Below the pieces are notes generated by a model. The model was given only the letters and a program-made list of their open reading frames with translations, was not told where the DNA came from and made no database searches. Positions 16,616 to 25,462 of a stretch of DNA of 35,387 bases are shown piece by piece. The stretch comes from Phreatobacter sp. (GTDB lineage: Bacteria > Pseudomonadota > Alphaproteobacteria > Rhizobiales > Phreatobacteraceae), in assembly GCF_030691135.1 (NCBI RefSeq), contig NZ_JAUYFA010000053.1, positions 1-35,387 on the forward strand, given 5' to 3'. The position numbers and the translations under genes are program-made. Within the stretch, counting starts at the first letter, position 1, and each line of letters starts with the position of its first letter.

Positions 16616-18268
16616 TCAGCGCGCGAACTTCTTGTACTGGATGCGCTTCGGAATGGTCGAATCCGTGCCGAGGCGGCGCTTCTTGTCCTCCTCGTAGTCC
16701 TGGAAATTGCCCTCGAACCACTCGACATGGCTGTCGCCCTCGAAGGCGAGGATATGGGTCGCGATGCGGTCGAGGAACATGCGGTCATGGCTGATGATGA
16801 CGGCGCAGCCGGCATAATCCTCCAGCGCCTCCTCCAGCGCCCTGAGCGTATCGACGTCGAGGTCGTTGGTCGGCTCGTCGAGCAGCAGGACATTGGCGCC
16901 GCGCTGCAGGATCTTGGCGAGGTGGACGCGATTGCGTTCGCCGCCGGAGAGCTGCCCGACCTTCTTCTGCTGGTCGCCGCCCTTGAAGTTGAAGGCGCCG
17001 CAATAGGCGCGGGCGTTGATCTCGCGTTTTCCCAGATAGAGGATCTCGTTGCCGCCGGAGATCTCCTCATAGACCGTCTTGCCGTCGGCGAGGGCGTCGC
17101 GCGACTGGTCGACATAGCCGAGCTTGACGTTGTCGGCGACGACGATCTCGCCGGCGTCCGGCGCTTCCTGGGCGGCGATCATGCGGAACAGCGTCGTCTT
17201 GCCGGCGCCGTTCGGGCCGATGACGCCGACGATTCCGCCCGGCGGCAGGCGGAACGACAGGTTGTCGATCAGCAGCTTGTCGCCGAAGGCCTTCGACAGG
17301 GCCTTGAACTCGATGACATTGTTGCCGAGCCGCTCGGCGATCGGAATGATGATCTGCGCCGTCGTCGGGCCGACCTCGGCGGCCTTCTGCACGAGATCGT
17401 CGTAGCGCTGGATGCGGGCCTTGTTCTTGGCCTGCCGCGCCTTCGGGGACGAGCCCATCCATTCGGCTTCACGCTGCAGGGCCTTGAGCCGCGTTTCCTC
17501 CTCGCGGCCCTCCTGCACCAGGCGCTTCTGCTTCTGCTGCAGCCAGGACGAGTAGTTGCCCTCGTAGGGGATACCCTTGCCGCGGTCGAGCTCGAGGATC
17601 CAGCCGGTGACGTTGTCGAGGAAGTAGCGGTCGTGGGTGACGATCAGGATGGCGCCGGGATAGCTGCGCAGGTGGCCTTCCAGCCAGGCCGTCGTCTCGG
17701 CGTCGAGATGGTTGGTCGGCTCGTCGAGAAGGAGCACTTCGGGCCTGTCGAGCAGCAGGCGGCAGAGCGCGACGCGGCGCTTCTCGCCGCCCGAGAGCTT
17801 GTCCACCGCCCAATCGTCCGGCGGGCAGATCAGCGCGTCCATGGCCTGGTCGACCTGGCTGTCGAGGTCCCACAGGCCCTGCGCCTCGATCTCGTCCTGG
17901 AGCTTGGCCATCTCGTCGGCGCTCTCGTCGGAATAGTTCATGGCGAGTTCGTTGTAGCGGTCGAGGATCGCCTTCTTCTTGGCGACGCCGAGCATGACGT
18001 TCTCGCGCACGTTGAGACTGGTATCGAGCTGCGGTTCCTGCGGCAGATAGCCGACGCGCACGCCCTCGGCGGCCCAGGCCTCACCGGTATACTCCTTGTC
18101 CATCCCGGCCATGATGCGCAGCAGCGTCGACTTGCCGGAGCCGTTGACGCCGAGCACGCCGATCTTGGCATCCGGGTAGAAGGACAGGTGGACGTTCTCC
18201 AGGACCTTCTTGCCGTTCGGATAGGCCTTGGAGAGGCCGGTCATGTGGTAGGCGAACTGGCGAGCCAT
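16616..18268 (-). CDS. ettA: Energy-dependent translational throttle protein (ABC-F)
   Basis: Predicted 550 residues with two ABC ATPase domains and no membrane segments, the ABC-F layout. EttA binds the ribosomal E site and gates the first elongation step according to the ATP/ADP ratio. First Walker [10 protein letters not shown] at about 40-48, first signature LSGGEKRR, then the arm and linker region, the second Walker [10 protein letters not shown] and the second signature LSGGERNR, with DEPTNHLD and DEPTNDLD as the Walker B ends. The start [20 protein letters not shown] is that of EttA. ATG at 18268 is used; upstream frame lacks homology. Confidence 0.95.
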   Translation of the reverse strand: MARQFAYHMTGLSKAYPNGKKVLENVHLSFYPDAKIGVLGVNGSGKSTLLRIMAGMDKEYTGEAWAAEGVRVGYLPQEPQLDTSLNVRENVMLGVAKKKAILDRYNELAMNYSDESADEMAKLQDEIEAQGLWDLDSQVDQAMDALICPPDDWAVDKLSGGEKRRVALCRLLLDRPEVLLLDEPTNHLDAETTAWLEGHLRSYPGAILIVTHDRYFLDNVTGWILELDRGKGIPYEGNYSSWLQQKQKRLVQEGREEETRLKALQREAEWMGSSPKARQAKNKARIQRYDDLVQKAAEVGPTTAQIIIPIAERLGNNVIEFKALSKAFGDKLLIDNLSFRLPPGGIVGVIGPNGAGKTTLFRMIAAQEAPDAGEIVVADNVKLGYVDQSRDALADGKTVYEEISGGNEILYLGKREINARAYCGAFNFKGGDQQKKVGQLSGGERNRVHLAKILQRGANVLLLDEPTNDLDVDTLRALEEALEDYAGCAVIISHDRMFLDRIATHILAFEGDSHVEWFEGNFQDYEEDKKRRLGTDSTIPKRIQYKKFAR

Positions 18269-18480
18269 GGCGTGGGGCGTCCCTGGAATGCCGCGTGCAC
18301 CGGCGGTGCCGCGCCGCGTCGAGAATGATGTCGCGTGATCAGCGCGAGATAGCGGGCGACGGCGGAAGCTGCAAGCAGCAAGCGCCGAAAATTCCCGCCG
18401 CGGTCCTGTGACATGATCCGGCAATTGTGCTCATGATACCGTCGTTTCGGCGCAAGCCAGATCAATCACGGGGAGTGACG

Positions 18481-18849
18481 ATGTTCACAAGGACGCTGGC
18501 CGCGACCGCGGCGATCATGATGGCGGCACTGGGCGCCGCCGCCGCCCAGCAACTGACGGGACGTTACCAGGTCATCGGCGACAACGGAAACGGCACAGGC
18601 TATCGCGGCGTCGCCGTGATCAGTGGCACGGCGGGCGGCAATTGCGGCATCCGCTGGAGCATCGCCAACACGCCGCCCACCGAGGGCTTCTGCATGCGTC
18701 AGGGCAATGTGCTCTCCGCCGCCTACAAGCTCGGCGAGTCCGTCGGGCTCGTCGTCTACCGGATCAACGACGATGGCACCCTCGACGGCACCTGGACCAT
18801 CGCCGGCCAGGAAGGCGTCGGCAAGGAACGTCTCGTCCCGGCGCGGTGA
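18481..18849 (+). CDS. Small exported protein of unknown function
   Basis: Predicted 122 residues with a signal peptide (MFTRTLAATAAIMMAALG, cleavage near AAAAQ). The mature part is a small beta-rich domain: LTGRYQVIGDN, GYRGVAVISG, CGIRWSI, GLVVYRINDDGTLDGTWTIA and a closing GKERLVPAR. Similar proteins are widespread in Rhizobiales, some labelled fibronectin-binding without proof. Two Cys (in GGNCGIRW and GFCMRQG) could form a disulfide. ATG at 18481 has GGGGAGTG upstream, which decides the start over an upstream open frame. It is divergent from ettA (212-bp gap) and followed by a hairpin and a dispersed repeat. Confidence 0.75.
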   Translation: MFTRTLAATAAIMMAALGAAAAQQLTGRYQVIGDNGNGTGYRGVAVISGTAGGNCGIRWSIANTPPTEGFCMRQGNVLSAAYKLGESVGLVVYRINDDGTLDGTWTIAGQEGVGKERLVPAR

Positions 18850-18850
18850 G

Positions 18851-18870
18851 GCCAGGCCCCGCGGCCTGGC
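18851..18870 (+). terminator. Stem-loop just after the small exported protein gene
   Basis: Perfect 8-bp stem GCCAGGCC with GGCCTGGC and a CCGC loop, beginning 2 bp after the stop codon. It is followed by GTTCC rather than a T run, so termination strength is uncertain. Confidence 0.5.
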
Positions 18871-18892
18871 GTTCCATGAAATGCCCTCGGCG

Positions 18893-18982
18893 CGTCATCC
18901 CCGGCCTCGTGCCGGGCATCCACGACTTGAACACGAAGATCGAAGGAAGTCGTGGATGCCCGGGGCAAGCCCGGGCATGTCG
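18893..18982. repeat. Dispersed palindromic repeat, copy 3
   Basis: Arms 18893-18925 and 18950-18982 are inverted copies with a few mismatches. The spacer begins CTTGAACAC as in copy 1. It lies between the convergent exported protein and epoxide hydrolase genes. Same family as 2850-2940 and 9511-9600. Confidence 0.85.
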
Positions 18983-19052
18983 GTGGAGGTTCCCGAGCCT
19001 TCTCCGAACACATGACGATGGAGGTGACAGAGCCTCTTCGGTCGGCGGATGC

Positions 19053-20036
19053 TCACCCCTTGAGCCCCTCCAAGAACCCCGTCAGCAGCGCACTCACCTC
19101 CGCCGCCCGCTCCTGCTGGATCCAGTGGCCCGCGCCCTCGATGAGATGCACGCCGCGGCAGCCCGGAAGGGTCGTCGGATAGGCCTCGATCTGCGCCTTC
19201 GATGCCGGGAAATGCATCACCCCGTCGTGGGTGCCGGCGATGAACAGAGACGGCTGGCGGATCGGCTGGCCGCGCCACGGCGCCGTCAGCGCCGCGTTGC
19301 GCCTGAGGTTCCGGTACCAGTTGAGGCCGCCGCGAAAACCGGAATGGGCGAACTGGCCACCCATGTAGGCCATGTGGGACGATGGCAACCAATCGGGAGG
19401 TTCACCGGGCGGATCGGTATTGGCGATGATGCCGCCCGGCGTCTTCAGCCGGATCATCGATTTGCGGCGGCCGGCGCGCTCGCCGAACCCGTCGAAATAG
19501 ATCCGCTTCAGGCTGTCTTCGGGGTCGCGGTCGAGTTCGGCCTCGGCGACGCCCGGCGCCTGGAAATACTGCATGTAGAAATCGCGGATACCGAGCTTCT
19601 CCAGCGCCGTCAGGAGATCCGTGTAGCCCGGCGGCGTCCAGGGCACGCTCATGCCGACGACGGCCCGGAACAGGTCCGGGCGCAGCAGCGCCGCATGCCA
19701 GGCGACCGGCGCGCCCCAGTCGTGGCCGACGATGACGGCGCTGTCCGCCCCCAGCACCTTCACCAGTTCCACCTGGTCGGCGACGAGGTCGAGGAGGGAA
19801 TAGCGCTCGATCTCGGCCGGCGCGTCGGTATGTCCGTAGCCGCGCATGTCGGGCGCGACCGCCCGGTAACCCGCGGCCGCCACCGCCCGCATCTGATGAC
19901 GCCATGAGGCCCAGCCCTCCGGCCAGCCGTGGCAGAAGAGGACGAGCGGCCCCTCGCCGAGCTCGGCGACCCGCATCGCGATGCCATTGGCCTTCACCAT
20001 CCTGAGCGGGATGGGACCGTCTTCCGTCGCCGACAT
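19053..20036 (-). CDS. Alpha/beta-hydrolase, epoxide hydrolase type
   Basis: Predicted 327 residues. The soluble epoxide hydrolase layout is complete: oxyanion-hole motif HGWP at 36-39, nucleophile Asp106 in VGHDWGAP, charge-relay Asp271 in GTHDGVM, and His304 in GAGHWIQQE. Cap-domain tyrosines that activate the epoxide are plausible at Tyr157 (FYMQYFQ) and Tyr241 (GLNWYRN). It would open epoxides to vicinal diols in the cytoplasm; a haloalkane dehalogenase is less likely because the HGWP and NWYRN motifs are of epoxide hydrolase type. ATG at 20036. It is divergent from the TetR gene (187-bp gap), so it is a possible target of that regulator. Confidence 0.9.
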   Translation of the reverse strand: MSATEDGPIPLRMVKANGIAMRVAELGEGPLVLFCHGWPEGWASWRHQMRAVAAAGYRAVAPDMRGYGHTDAPAEIERYSLLDLVADQVELVKVLGADSAVIVGHDWGAPVAWHAALLRPDLFRAVVGMSVPWTPPGYTDLLTALEKLGIRDFYMQYFQAPGVAEAELDRDPEDSLKRIYFDGFGERAGRRKSMIRLKTPGGIIANTDPPGEPPDWLPSSHMAYMGGQFAHSGFRGGLNWYRNLRRNAALTAPWRGQPIRQPSLFIAGTHDGVMHFPASKAQIEAYPTTLPGCRGVHLIEGAGHWIQQERAAEVSALLTGFLEGLKG

Positions 20037-20192
20037 GGAACCTCCGCGGGTGGGCGGGATCGGGAGCCTGCCCCAGCACTCGGCACTTGAACATTCCCCC
20101 GAACGGAGGCGACCTGGCATGCCGGGACCCTGTCGCCGATAAGCGGCCCCCCTGTTCGGCCGATATTGAGCAAGCCGGACAAGTGGTCTTCA

Positions 20193-20208
20193 CTGATCGC
20201 CCGATCAG
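20193..20208. promoter_or_regulatory. Dyad upstream of tetR, candidate TetR operator
   Basis: CTGATCG-CC-CGATCAG is a perfect 7-bp inverted repeat with a 2-nt spacer, ending 15 bp before the tetR ATG. Size, symmetry and placement match an autoregulatory TetR-type operator in a divergent gap. Confidence 0.5.
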
Positions 20209-20223
20209 GACCGTCAGGGCACC

Positions 20224-20883
20224 ATGACCCCTTCTCGTCCGCCCGCCAGAGGCTCCTCCCGCGAGGACATTCTCGACGCGGCCGAAGCCATCTTCGCAGC
20301 CCGCGGGTTCGAAGGGGCCTCGATGCGCGCCATCGCCGATGAGGCGGGTGTCGCCCAGGCGCTGCTGCACTATCACTACAAGACCAAGGAAGGCCTGTTC
20401 GAAGCCATGTTCGCCCGCCGTTCCGGTGCCATCAACCGCATCCGGCTGGCCCGCCTCGACGTCATGCTCGCCCGCGGCAAGACGTCGGTGGAGGACATCG
20501 TCGAGGCCCTGCTGCGCCCCACCATCGAGGCCGGGCATGATCCGAGCCTGGGCGGCGGCCGTTTCGCCGGCCTCATTCTCGCGGTCAGCACGTCCGAAGG
20601 CGACTGGCAGAAGGGCCTCGTCGCCCGCAGCTACGACCCCATGGCGGAACGGTTCATCTCCGCGCTCAAGGCCGCCCTCCCGGGTCTCGACCGCGCCAAC
20701 GCGACCTGGGGCTATCTCTTCGTCGTCGGCGCGGCCCTGACCCAGATGACGCCGACCGGTCGCGCCGACCGGTTGTCGGAGGGCGAGGCCCGCGACGACG
20801 ACACCGACGCCATGCTCGCGCGGGCCGTCACCTTCGCCGCGGCGGGCCTGCGCGCTCTCGCCGCAGAAGAGCACGGCCACTGA
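20224..20883 (+). CDS. TetR family transcriptional regulator
   Basis: Predicted 219 residues. The N-terminal DNA-binding domain is clear: SREDILDAAEAIFAARGFEG, SMRAIADEAGVAQALLHYHY with the helix-turn-helix at about 34-53, then KTKEGLFEAMF. The C-terminal ligand-binding part is helical and not assignable to a named subfamily. It probably represses itself and one or both flanking transcription units until an inducer binds; the epoxide hydrolase is divergent and the cyclase/FAH genes follow 38 bp later on the same strand. ATG at 20224 follows an AGGG-type weak site. Confidence 0.92.
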   Translation: MTPSRPPARGSSREDILDAAEAIFAARGFEGASMRAIADEAGVAQALLHYHYKTKEGLFEAMFARRSGAINRIRLARLDVMLARGKTSVEDIVEALLRPTIEAGHDPSLGGGRFAGLILAVSTSEGDWQKGLVARSYDPMAERFISALKAALPGLDRANATWGYLFVVGAALTQMTPTGRADRLSEGEARDDDTDAMLARAVTFAAAGLRALAAEEHGH

Positions 20884-20921
20884 ATCGCGTATCCGATGAC
20901 CAGCCCTCGAGGAGTTTCCCC

Positions 20922-21698
20922 TTGCCACGCCGCATTATCGACCTTTCGGTGGCGCTGCGCGCCGACATCGCCTCCGACCCGCCGAGCGCCCTGCCCGCCA
21001 TCACCTATATCGACCACAAGCAGTCGGTCGCGCAGATCCTGCCCTTCTTCCCCGGTCTGACGCAGGACGACCTGCCTGGCGGCGAGGGATGGGCCGTCGA
21101 GCAGCTCAACGTCTCGACCCACAACGGCACCCATCTCGACGCGCCCTACCATTTCCACTCGACCACGGATGGCGGCAAGCCGGCCTGGACCATCGACGAA
21201 ATGCCGTTGGACTGGTGTTTCCAGCGCGGCGTGAAGCTCGACTTCCGCCATTTTCCCGACGGCTACGTGGCCACCGCCGACGATGTCGAGCAGGAACTGG
21301 CCCGCACCGGCGTGACACTGCAGCCGCTCGACATCGTGGTGGTGAACACCGCCGCCGGGGCGCGCTATGGCGAGCCTGATTATGTCGGGCGCGGCTGCGG
21401 CATGGGCCGCGAGGCGACGCTCTGGCTGACCGAGCGCGGCGTCAGGATCACCGGCACGGACGCCTGGAGCTGGGACGCGCCCTTCGTCCACACGGCGCGC
21501 AAATATGCCGCGACGGGCGATGCCAAACTGATATGGGAGGGCCATCGCGCCGGCATGGTGCGCGCCTATGGCCATATCGAGAAGATGACCAACCTCGAGC
21601 AGTTGCCGCCGACCGGCTTCACCATCGCCTGCTTCCCGTTCAAGATACACAAGGCCTCCGCCGGATTCTGTCGGGCCGTTGCCATCTTCGAGGACTGA
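20922..21698 (+). CDS. Cyclase family metal-dependent hydrolase, TTG start
   Basis: Predicted 258 residues. The family (Pfam 04199) includes kynurenine formamidase and isatin hydrolase, Mn- or Zn-dependent enzymes that hydrolyse amide or lactam bonds. The signature HxGTHxDxPxHF is seen at 67-78 (HNGTHLDAPYHF). Other blocks (GCGMGREATLWL, TGTDAWSWDAPF, LIWEGHRAG) mark the large uncharacterised cyclase branch common in Bradyrhizobium-like genomes, not classic KynB. The start is TTG at 20922: GAGGAG lies 8 bases upstream and no in-frame ATG exists nearby. It is tightly linked to the FAH gene (6-bp gap), suggesting successive steps. Confidence 0.88.
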   Translation: MPRRIIDLSVALRADIASDPPSALPAITYIDHKQSVAQILPFFPGLTQDDLPGGEGWAVEQLNVSTHNGTHLDAPYHFHSTTDGGKPAWTIDEMPLDWCFQRGVKLDFRHFPDGYVATADDVEQELARTGVTLQPLDIVVVNTAAGARYGEPDYVGRGCGMGREATLWLTERGVRITGTDAWSWDAPFVHTARKYAATGDAKLIWEGHRAGMVRAYGHIEKMTNLEQLPPTGFTIACFPFKIHKASAGFCRAVAIFED

Positions 21699-21704
21699 AA
21701 CGCC

Positions 21705-22697
21705 ATGAAGCTCGTCACCTTCGTCGGCTCGCATGGACGCGACCGCCTCGGCGCCATCATCGGGCCGGAGGGCGACGAGCACGTGCTCGACCTCGCCACG
21801 GCGGCCCACCGCGACCACGTCCCGGCCACCGCGTTCCGCTCCATGCTGTCGCTCATCGAGGCGGGTCCGCGCGCCCTCGACAAGGCGCGCCACCTCGCGG
21901 CGACGCACAAGATCGACGAGGACATCGCCCGGCCGCTGTCGCGGGTGCGGCTGCTGGCGCCGATCCCGGTGCCCCCGCAGGTGCGCGACTTCTCGGTCTT
22001 CCCCCGCCATATCCTCGATGCGCCGGTTGGGATGCGCCGGATCATCGCGCGCGCGAAGGGCGACGAGGCCGCCGCCCGGGCACTGAAGCCCGAAGCCGAG
22101 GTGCCGAAGGTCTATCGCGAGCGGCCGATCTACTACTTCACCAACCGTTTCTCGATCGTCGGCCCGGACACCGACATCGTCTGGCCCGACTATTCGACGC
22201 TGATGGACTACGAACTCGAATTCGCGGCGATCCTGTGGGGCGGCGGCTCCAACATCCCGGTCGGCGACGCCGGCGGGCATATCTTCGGCTACACGATCTT
22301 CAACGACTTTTCGGCGCGTGACGCGCAGCTCGCCGAGATGGCCGGCATGCTCGGCCCCGCCAAGGGCAAGAGCTTCGACGCCGGCAACGCCCTCGGCCCC
22401 TACATCCTCACCGCCGACGAGGTCGCCGATCCCTACAGCCTCGCCGCCACGGCGCGGGTGAACGGTGCCCTCTGGACCGACAGCAGCACGGCCGGAATGC
22501 TGCACTCCTTCGAGGACATGATCGCCTATGTCTCGCGCTCGGAAACGCTGCGGCCGGGCGAGGTCTTCGGCTCGGGAACGGTGAACGGCGGCTGCGGCCT
22601 CGAACACGACCGGTTCCTCGCCGAAGGCGACGTCATCGAACTGTCGGTGGCCAGGCTCGGCACGCTTCGCAACCGGATTCTCGTCGCCAGCGGCTGA
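21705..22697 (+). CDS. Fumarylacetoacetate hydrolase (FAH) family enzyme
   Basis: Predicted 330 residues. FAH-fold enzymes hydrolyse, hydrate or decarboxylate beta-dicarbonyl compounds using Mg or Mn. The metal ligands are present: Glu170 and Glu172 in DYELEFA and Asp201 in FNDFSARD; the C-terminal GSGTVNGGCGLE is the usual FAH loop. Residues 1-90 form the separate N-terminal domain of the larger FAH branch. Substrate not deducible; with the preceding cyclase it may act on a ring-opened acid. ATG at 21705 lies 6 bp after the cyclase stop. A 299-bp gap with two dyads follows. Confidence 0.9.
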   Translation: MKLVTFVGSHGRDRLGAIIGPEGDEHVLDLATAAHRDHVPATAFRSMLSLIEAGPRALDKARHLAATHKIDEDIARPLSRVRLLAPIPVPPQVRDFSVFPRHILDAPVGMRRIIARAKGDEAAARALKPEAEVPKVYRERPIYYFTNRFSIVGPDTDIVWPDYSTLMDYELEFAAILWGGGSNIPVGDAGGHIFGYTIFNDFSARDAQLAEMAGMLGPAKGKSFDAGNALGPYILTADEVADPYSLAATARVNGALWTDSSTAGMLHSFEDMIAYVSRSETLRPGEVFGSGTVNGGCGLEHDRFLAEGDVIELSVARLGTLRNRILVASG

Positions 22698-22792
22698 GCC
22701 GAAGCGACCGGCGCCCCCCGCGGACGGCGAATTCGCCTCCGTCTTTGGAAAGAGGGCAGCGCCGCGATCCGGCCGGTCCATTTCGGCTAACG

Positions 22793-22808
22793 GAATGAAA
22801 TTTCATTC
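22793..22808. promoter_or_regulatory. Perfect 16-bp AT-rich palindrome upstream of livG
   Basis: GAATGAAATTTCATTC is self-complementary over 16 bases, in an AT-rich pocket within a very GC-rich gap between FAH and livG. It resembles operator half-sites of the GAAA/TTTC type used by several families (IclR, RpiR and others); which one is not determined. Confidence 0.5.
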
Positions 22809-22819
22809 TTTTGCCGGTT

Positions 22820-22852
22820 GTGGCTTTGAGTTGCGCTGCAACGCAAAACCAC
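22820..22852. promoter_or_regulatory. 33-bp imperfect dyad upstream of livG
   Basis: Arms of 15 bases (22820-22834 and 22838-22852) with 2 mismatches and a GCT centre; the inner part is GTTGC-GCT-GCAAC and the outer ends are GTGG and CCAC. It begins 11 bp after the 16-bp palindrome. It could be an operator or, if transcribed, a leader hairpin. The livG ATG is 144 bp downstream. Confidence 0.5.
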
Positions 22853-22996
22853 GTCCCGCACTGCGGTACGGCGACAAAGCGTCGCGGCAGGCATTGCAGC
22901 CACCGCGCATATCTGCCCACACTGCCTCCGACGATCAGGGTCCCGCCGAAAACGGCAGCGCAGAAAGCGCAGGGCTTCCAGGGAGGGTCGCGGCCC

Positions 22997-23806
22997 ATGA
23001 CATCCGTTGGCTTTGCCGACGCACACCCGGATTCCGTCAAGACGCCACTTTTGGCAGTCCGTGGCATTTCCGTCCGCTTCGGCGGCATCATCGCCCTGAA
23101 CGGCATCTCGTTCGACGTGGAGGCCGGCCATGTGGTCGGTCTCATCGGCCCGAACGGCGCCGGCAAGACGACGCTCTTCAACTGCCTGAGCCGCCTCTAT
23201 ATCCCCAACGAGGGCGACATCCTCTTCCAGGGGCGTTCGATCATGAACGCCCCGCGCCACGCTATCGCGGCGATCGGGATGGGGCGCACCTTCCAGAATG
23301 TCGCGCTCTTCGACCGCATGTCGGTCCTCGACAACGTCAAGGTCGGTTGCCACAGCCAGACCCATGCGGGCTTCCTTCGCTCCGTGCTGCGGGCGAGCGG
23401 CGTCGCGGCCGAGGAAAAGGCGATCGAGGACCGCGCCCGCGAACTGGTCGCCTTCATGGGCCTCGAGCCCGTCGCGGCTTTGCCGGCCGGCCCCCTGCCC
23501 TTCCCCATCCGCAAGCGCGTCGAACTCGCACGCGCCCTCGCCGCAAAGCCCAAGCTTCTGCTCCTCGACGAACCGGCGGCCGGCCTCAACCACGAGGAGA
23601 TCGAGGTCCTGAAGGAGCAGATCCGCCGCGTCGTCGAGATCCAGAAGGTCACCACGCTGCTGGTCGAGCATCACATGAGCCTGGTCATGTCCGTATCCGA
23701 CAAGGTTGTGGCCATCGACTTCGGCAAAAAGATCGCCGACGGGACGCCAGCCGAAGTGCAGCGCGACCCCGAGGTCATCCGCGCCTATCTCGGGACGGGG
23801 GCCTGA
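22997..23806 (+). CDS. livG: HAAT-type ABC importer ATPase, LivG-like
   Basis: Predicted 269 residues. One of two cytoplasmic ATPases of a branched-chain-amino-acid-type (HAAT) importer; the real substrate need not be leucine. Walker A GPNGAGKT at 51-58, Walker B LLLLDEPAAGLN at 187-198 and switch His in LLVEHHMSLVM. The ABC signature position reads LPFPIRKR (167-174) where LivG proteins usually have a glycine (LSYG or LPFG), so the signature Gly is Pro here. ATG at 22997 has GGGAGGG upstream; the longer open frame upstream crosses the operator-like dyads and is not used. A 3-bp gap to livF. Confidence 0.92.
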   Translation: MTSVGFADAHPDSVKTPLLAVRGISVRFGGIIALNGISFDVEAGHVVGLIGPNGAGKTTLFNCLSRLYIPNEGDILFQGRSIMNAPRHAIAAIGMGRTFQNVALFDRMSVLDNVKVGCHSQTHAGFLRSVLRASGVAAEEKAIEDRARELVAFMGLEPVAALPAGPLPFPIRKRVELARALAAKPKLLLLDEPAAGLNHEEIEVLKEQIRRVVEIQKVTTLLVEHHMSLVMSVSDKVVAIDFGKKIADGTPAEVQRDPEVIRAYLGTGA

Positions 23807-23809
23807 CCG

Positions 23810-24523
<714 letters not shown>

Positions 24524-24554
24524 GCCGGGGGCTGGAAGGCACAGAGGACGACGC

Positions 24555-25460
24555 ATGGAACAGCTGATCCAGCAGATCGCATCGGGGCTCGCATCAGGCG
24601 CCATCTACGCGCTCGTGGCTCTTGCCCTGGTGATGATCTTCACGGCGACGGATCACCTGAATTTTGCCCAGGGCGAGATGGCGATGTTCTCGACCTACAT
24701 CTGCTGGCAGCTCATCCAGTGGGGCTTCCCGTTCTGGCCGGCCCTCGGCTTCACCATTCTTTTCTCCTTCCTGCTCGGCGTCGCGATCGAGCGCATCATC
24801 CTGCGGCCGCTGCACAACGCATCGGTGCTCTCGATCGTCGTCGTCTTCATCGGGCTCCTCGCCATCTTCCATTCCCTGGCCGGCAGCATCTGGAGCCACA
24901 CGATCAAGAACTTCCCGTCGCCCTTCCCGAACGTGACCTTCGCCGGATCCGGCTATATCGGCTCCCACCAGATCGGGATGATCCTCGTCTCGCTGCTGAT
25001 GCTCTTCGCCCTCTACGCCTTCTTCCGTTTCACCCCGCTCGGCCTTGCCATGCGGGCGGCGGCGCAGAACCCGGTTTCGGCACGGCTCGTCGGCGTCAAG
25101 GTCGACTGGATGCTGGCGCTCGGCTGGGGCCTTGCCGCCGCGGTCGGCGCCGTGGCGGGCGCCATGGTCGCACCCGTCGTCTATCTGGAGCCCAACATGA
25201 TGGCCTCCATCCTGCTCTACGGCTTCGCCGGCGCGCTGGTCGGCGGCATCTCCAATCCGGCTGGCGCGGTCTTCGGCGGGTTCCTGGTCGGCGTGCTCGA
25301 AAACCTCGTCGCCTATTTCGGCAACCTCACCGAGAAGACCTTCGGCATCTACATCGTCGGCAATGGCGAGAAGCTGACCGTGGCGCTGATCATCGTCATC
25401 ACCATCCTCACCCTGAAGCCAGCCGGCCTGTTCGGCCGCACCACCGTCAGGAGGGTGTAG
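24555..25460 (+). CDS. livH: HAAT-type ABC importer permease, LivH-like
   Basis: Predicted 301 residues, about eight hydrophobic segments. LivH features: GLASGAIYALVALALVMIF at the start, HLNFAQGEMAMFSTY, FTPLGLAMRAAAQNPVSARL (the cytoplasmic coupling loop to the ATPases) and GGISNPAGAVFGGFLVGVLE near the end. Forms the inner-membrane pore together with the LivM-like protein. ATG at 24555; GAGGACG lies just before. A 2-bp gap to the next gene. Confidence 0.93.
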   Translation: MEQLIQQIASGLASGAIYALVALALVMIFTATDHLNFAQGEMAMFSTYICWQLIQWGFPFWPALGFTILFSFLLGVAIERIILRPLHNASVLSIVVVFIGLLAIFHSLAGSIWSHTIKNFPSPFPNVTFAGSGYIGSHQIGMILVSLLMLFALYAFFRFTPLGLAMRAAAQNPVSARLVGVKVDWMLALGWGLAAAVGAVAGAMVAPVVYLEPNMMASILLYGFAGALVGGISNPAGAVFGGFLVGVLENLVAYFGNLTEKTFGIYIVGNGEKLTVALIIVITILTLKPAGLFGRTTVRRV

Positions 25461-25462
25461 CC

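Noticed and set aside
16727-18328. 533-codon plus-strand frame opposite ettA
   Set aside because: Pure antisense shadow of a two-domain ATPase gene; low-complexity Val/Leu/Ala-rich product.
2850-18982. The three palindromic copies as a CRISPR or transposon
   Set aside because: Copies are many kilobases apart with no regular spacers, no cas gene and no transposase; they fit a REP-like extragenic family.
20712-22781. 689-codon minus-strand frame opposite the cyclase and FAH genes
   Set aside because: Antisense of two enzymes with complete active-site motifs; composition typical of shadows in GC-rich DNA.
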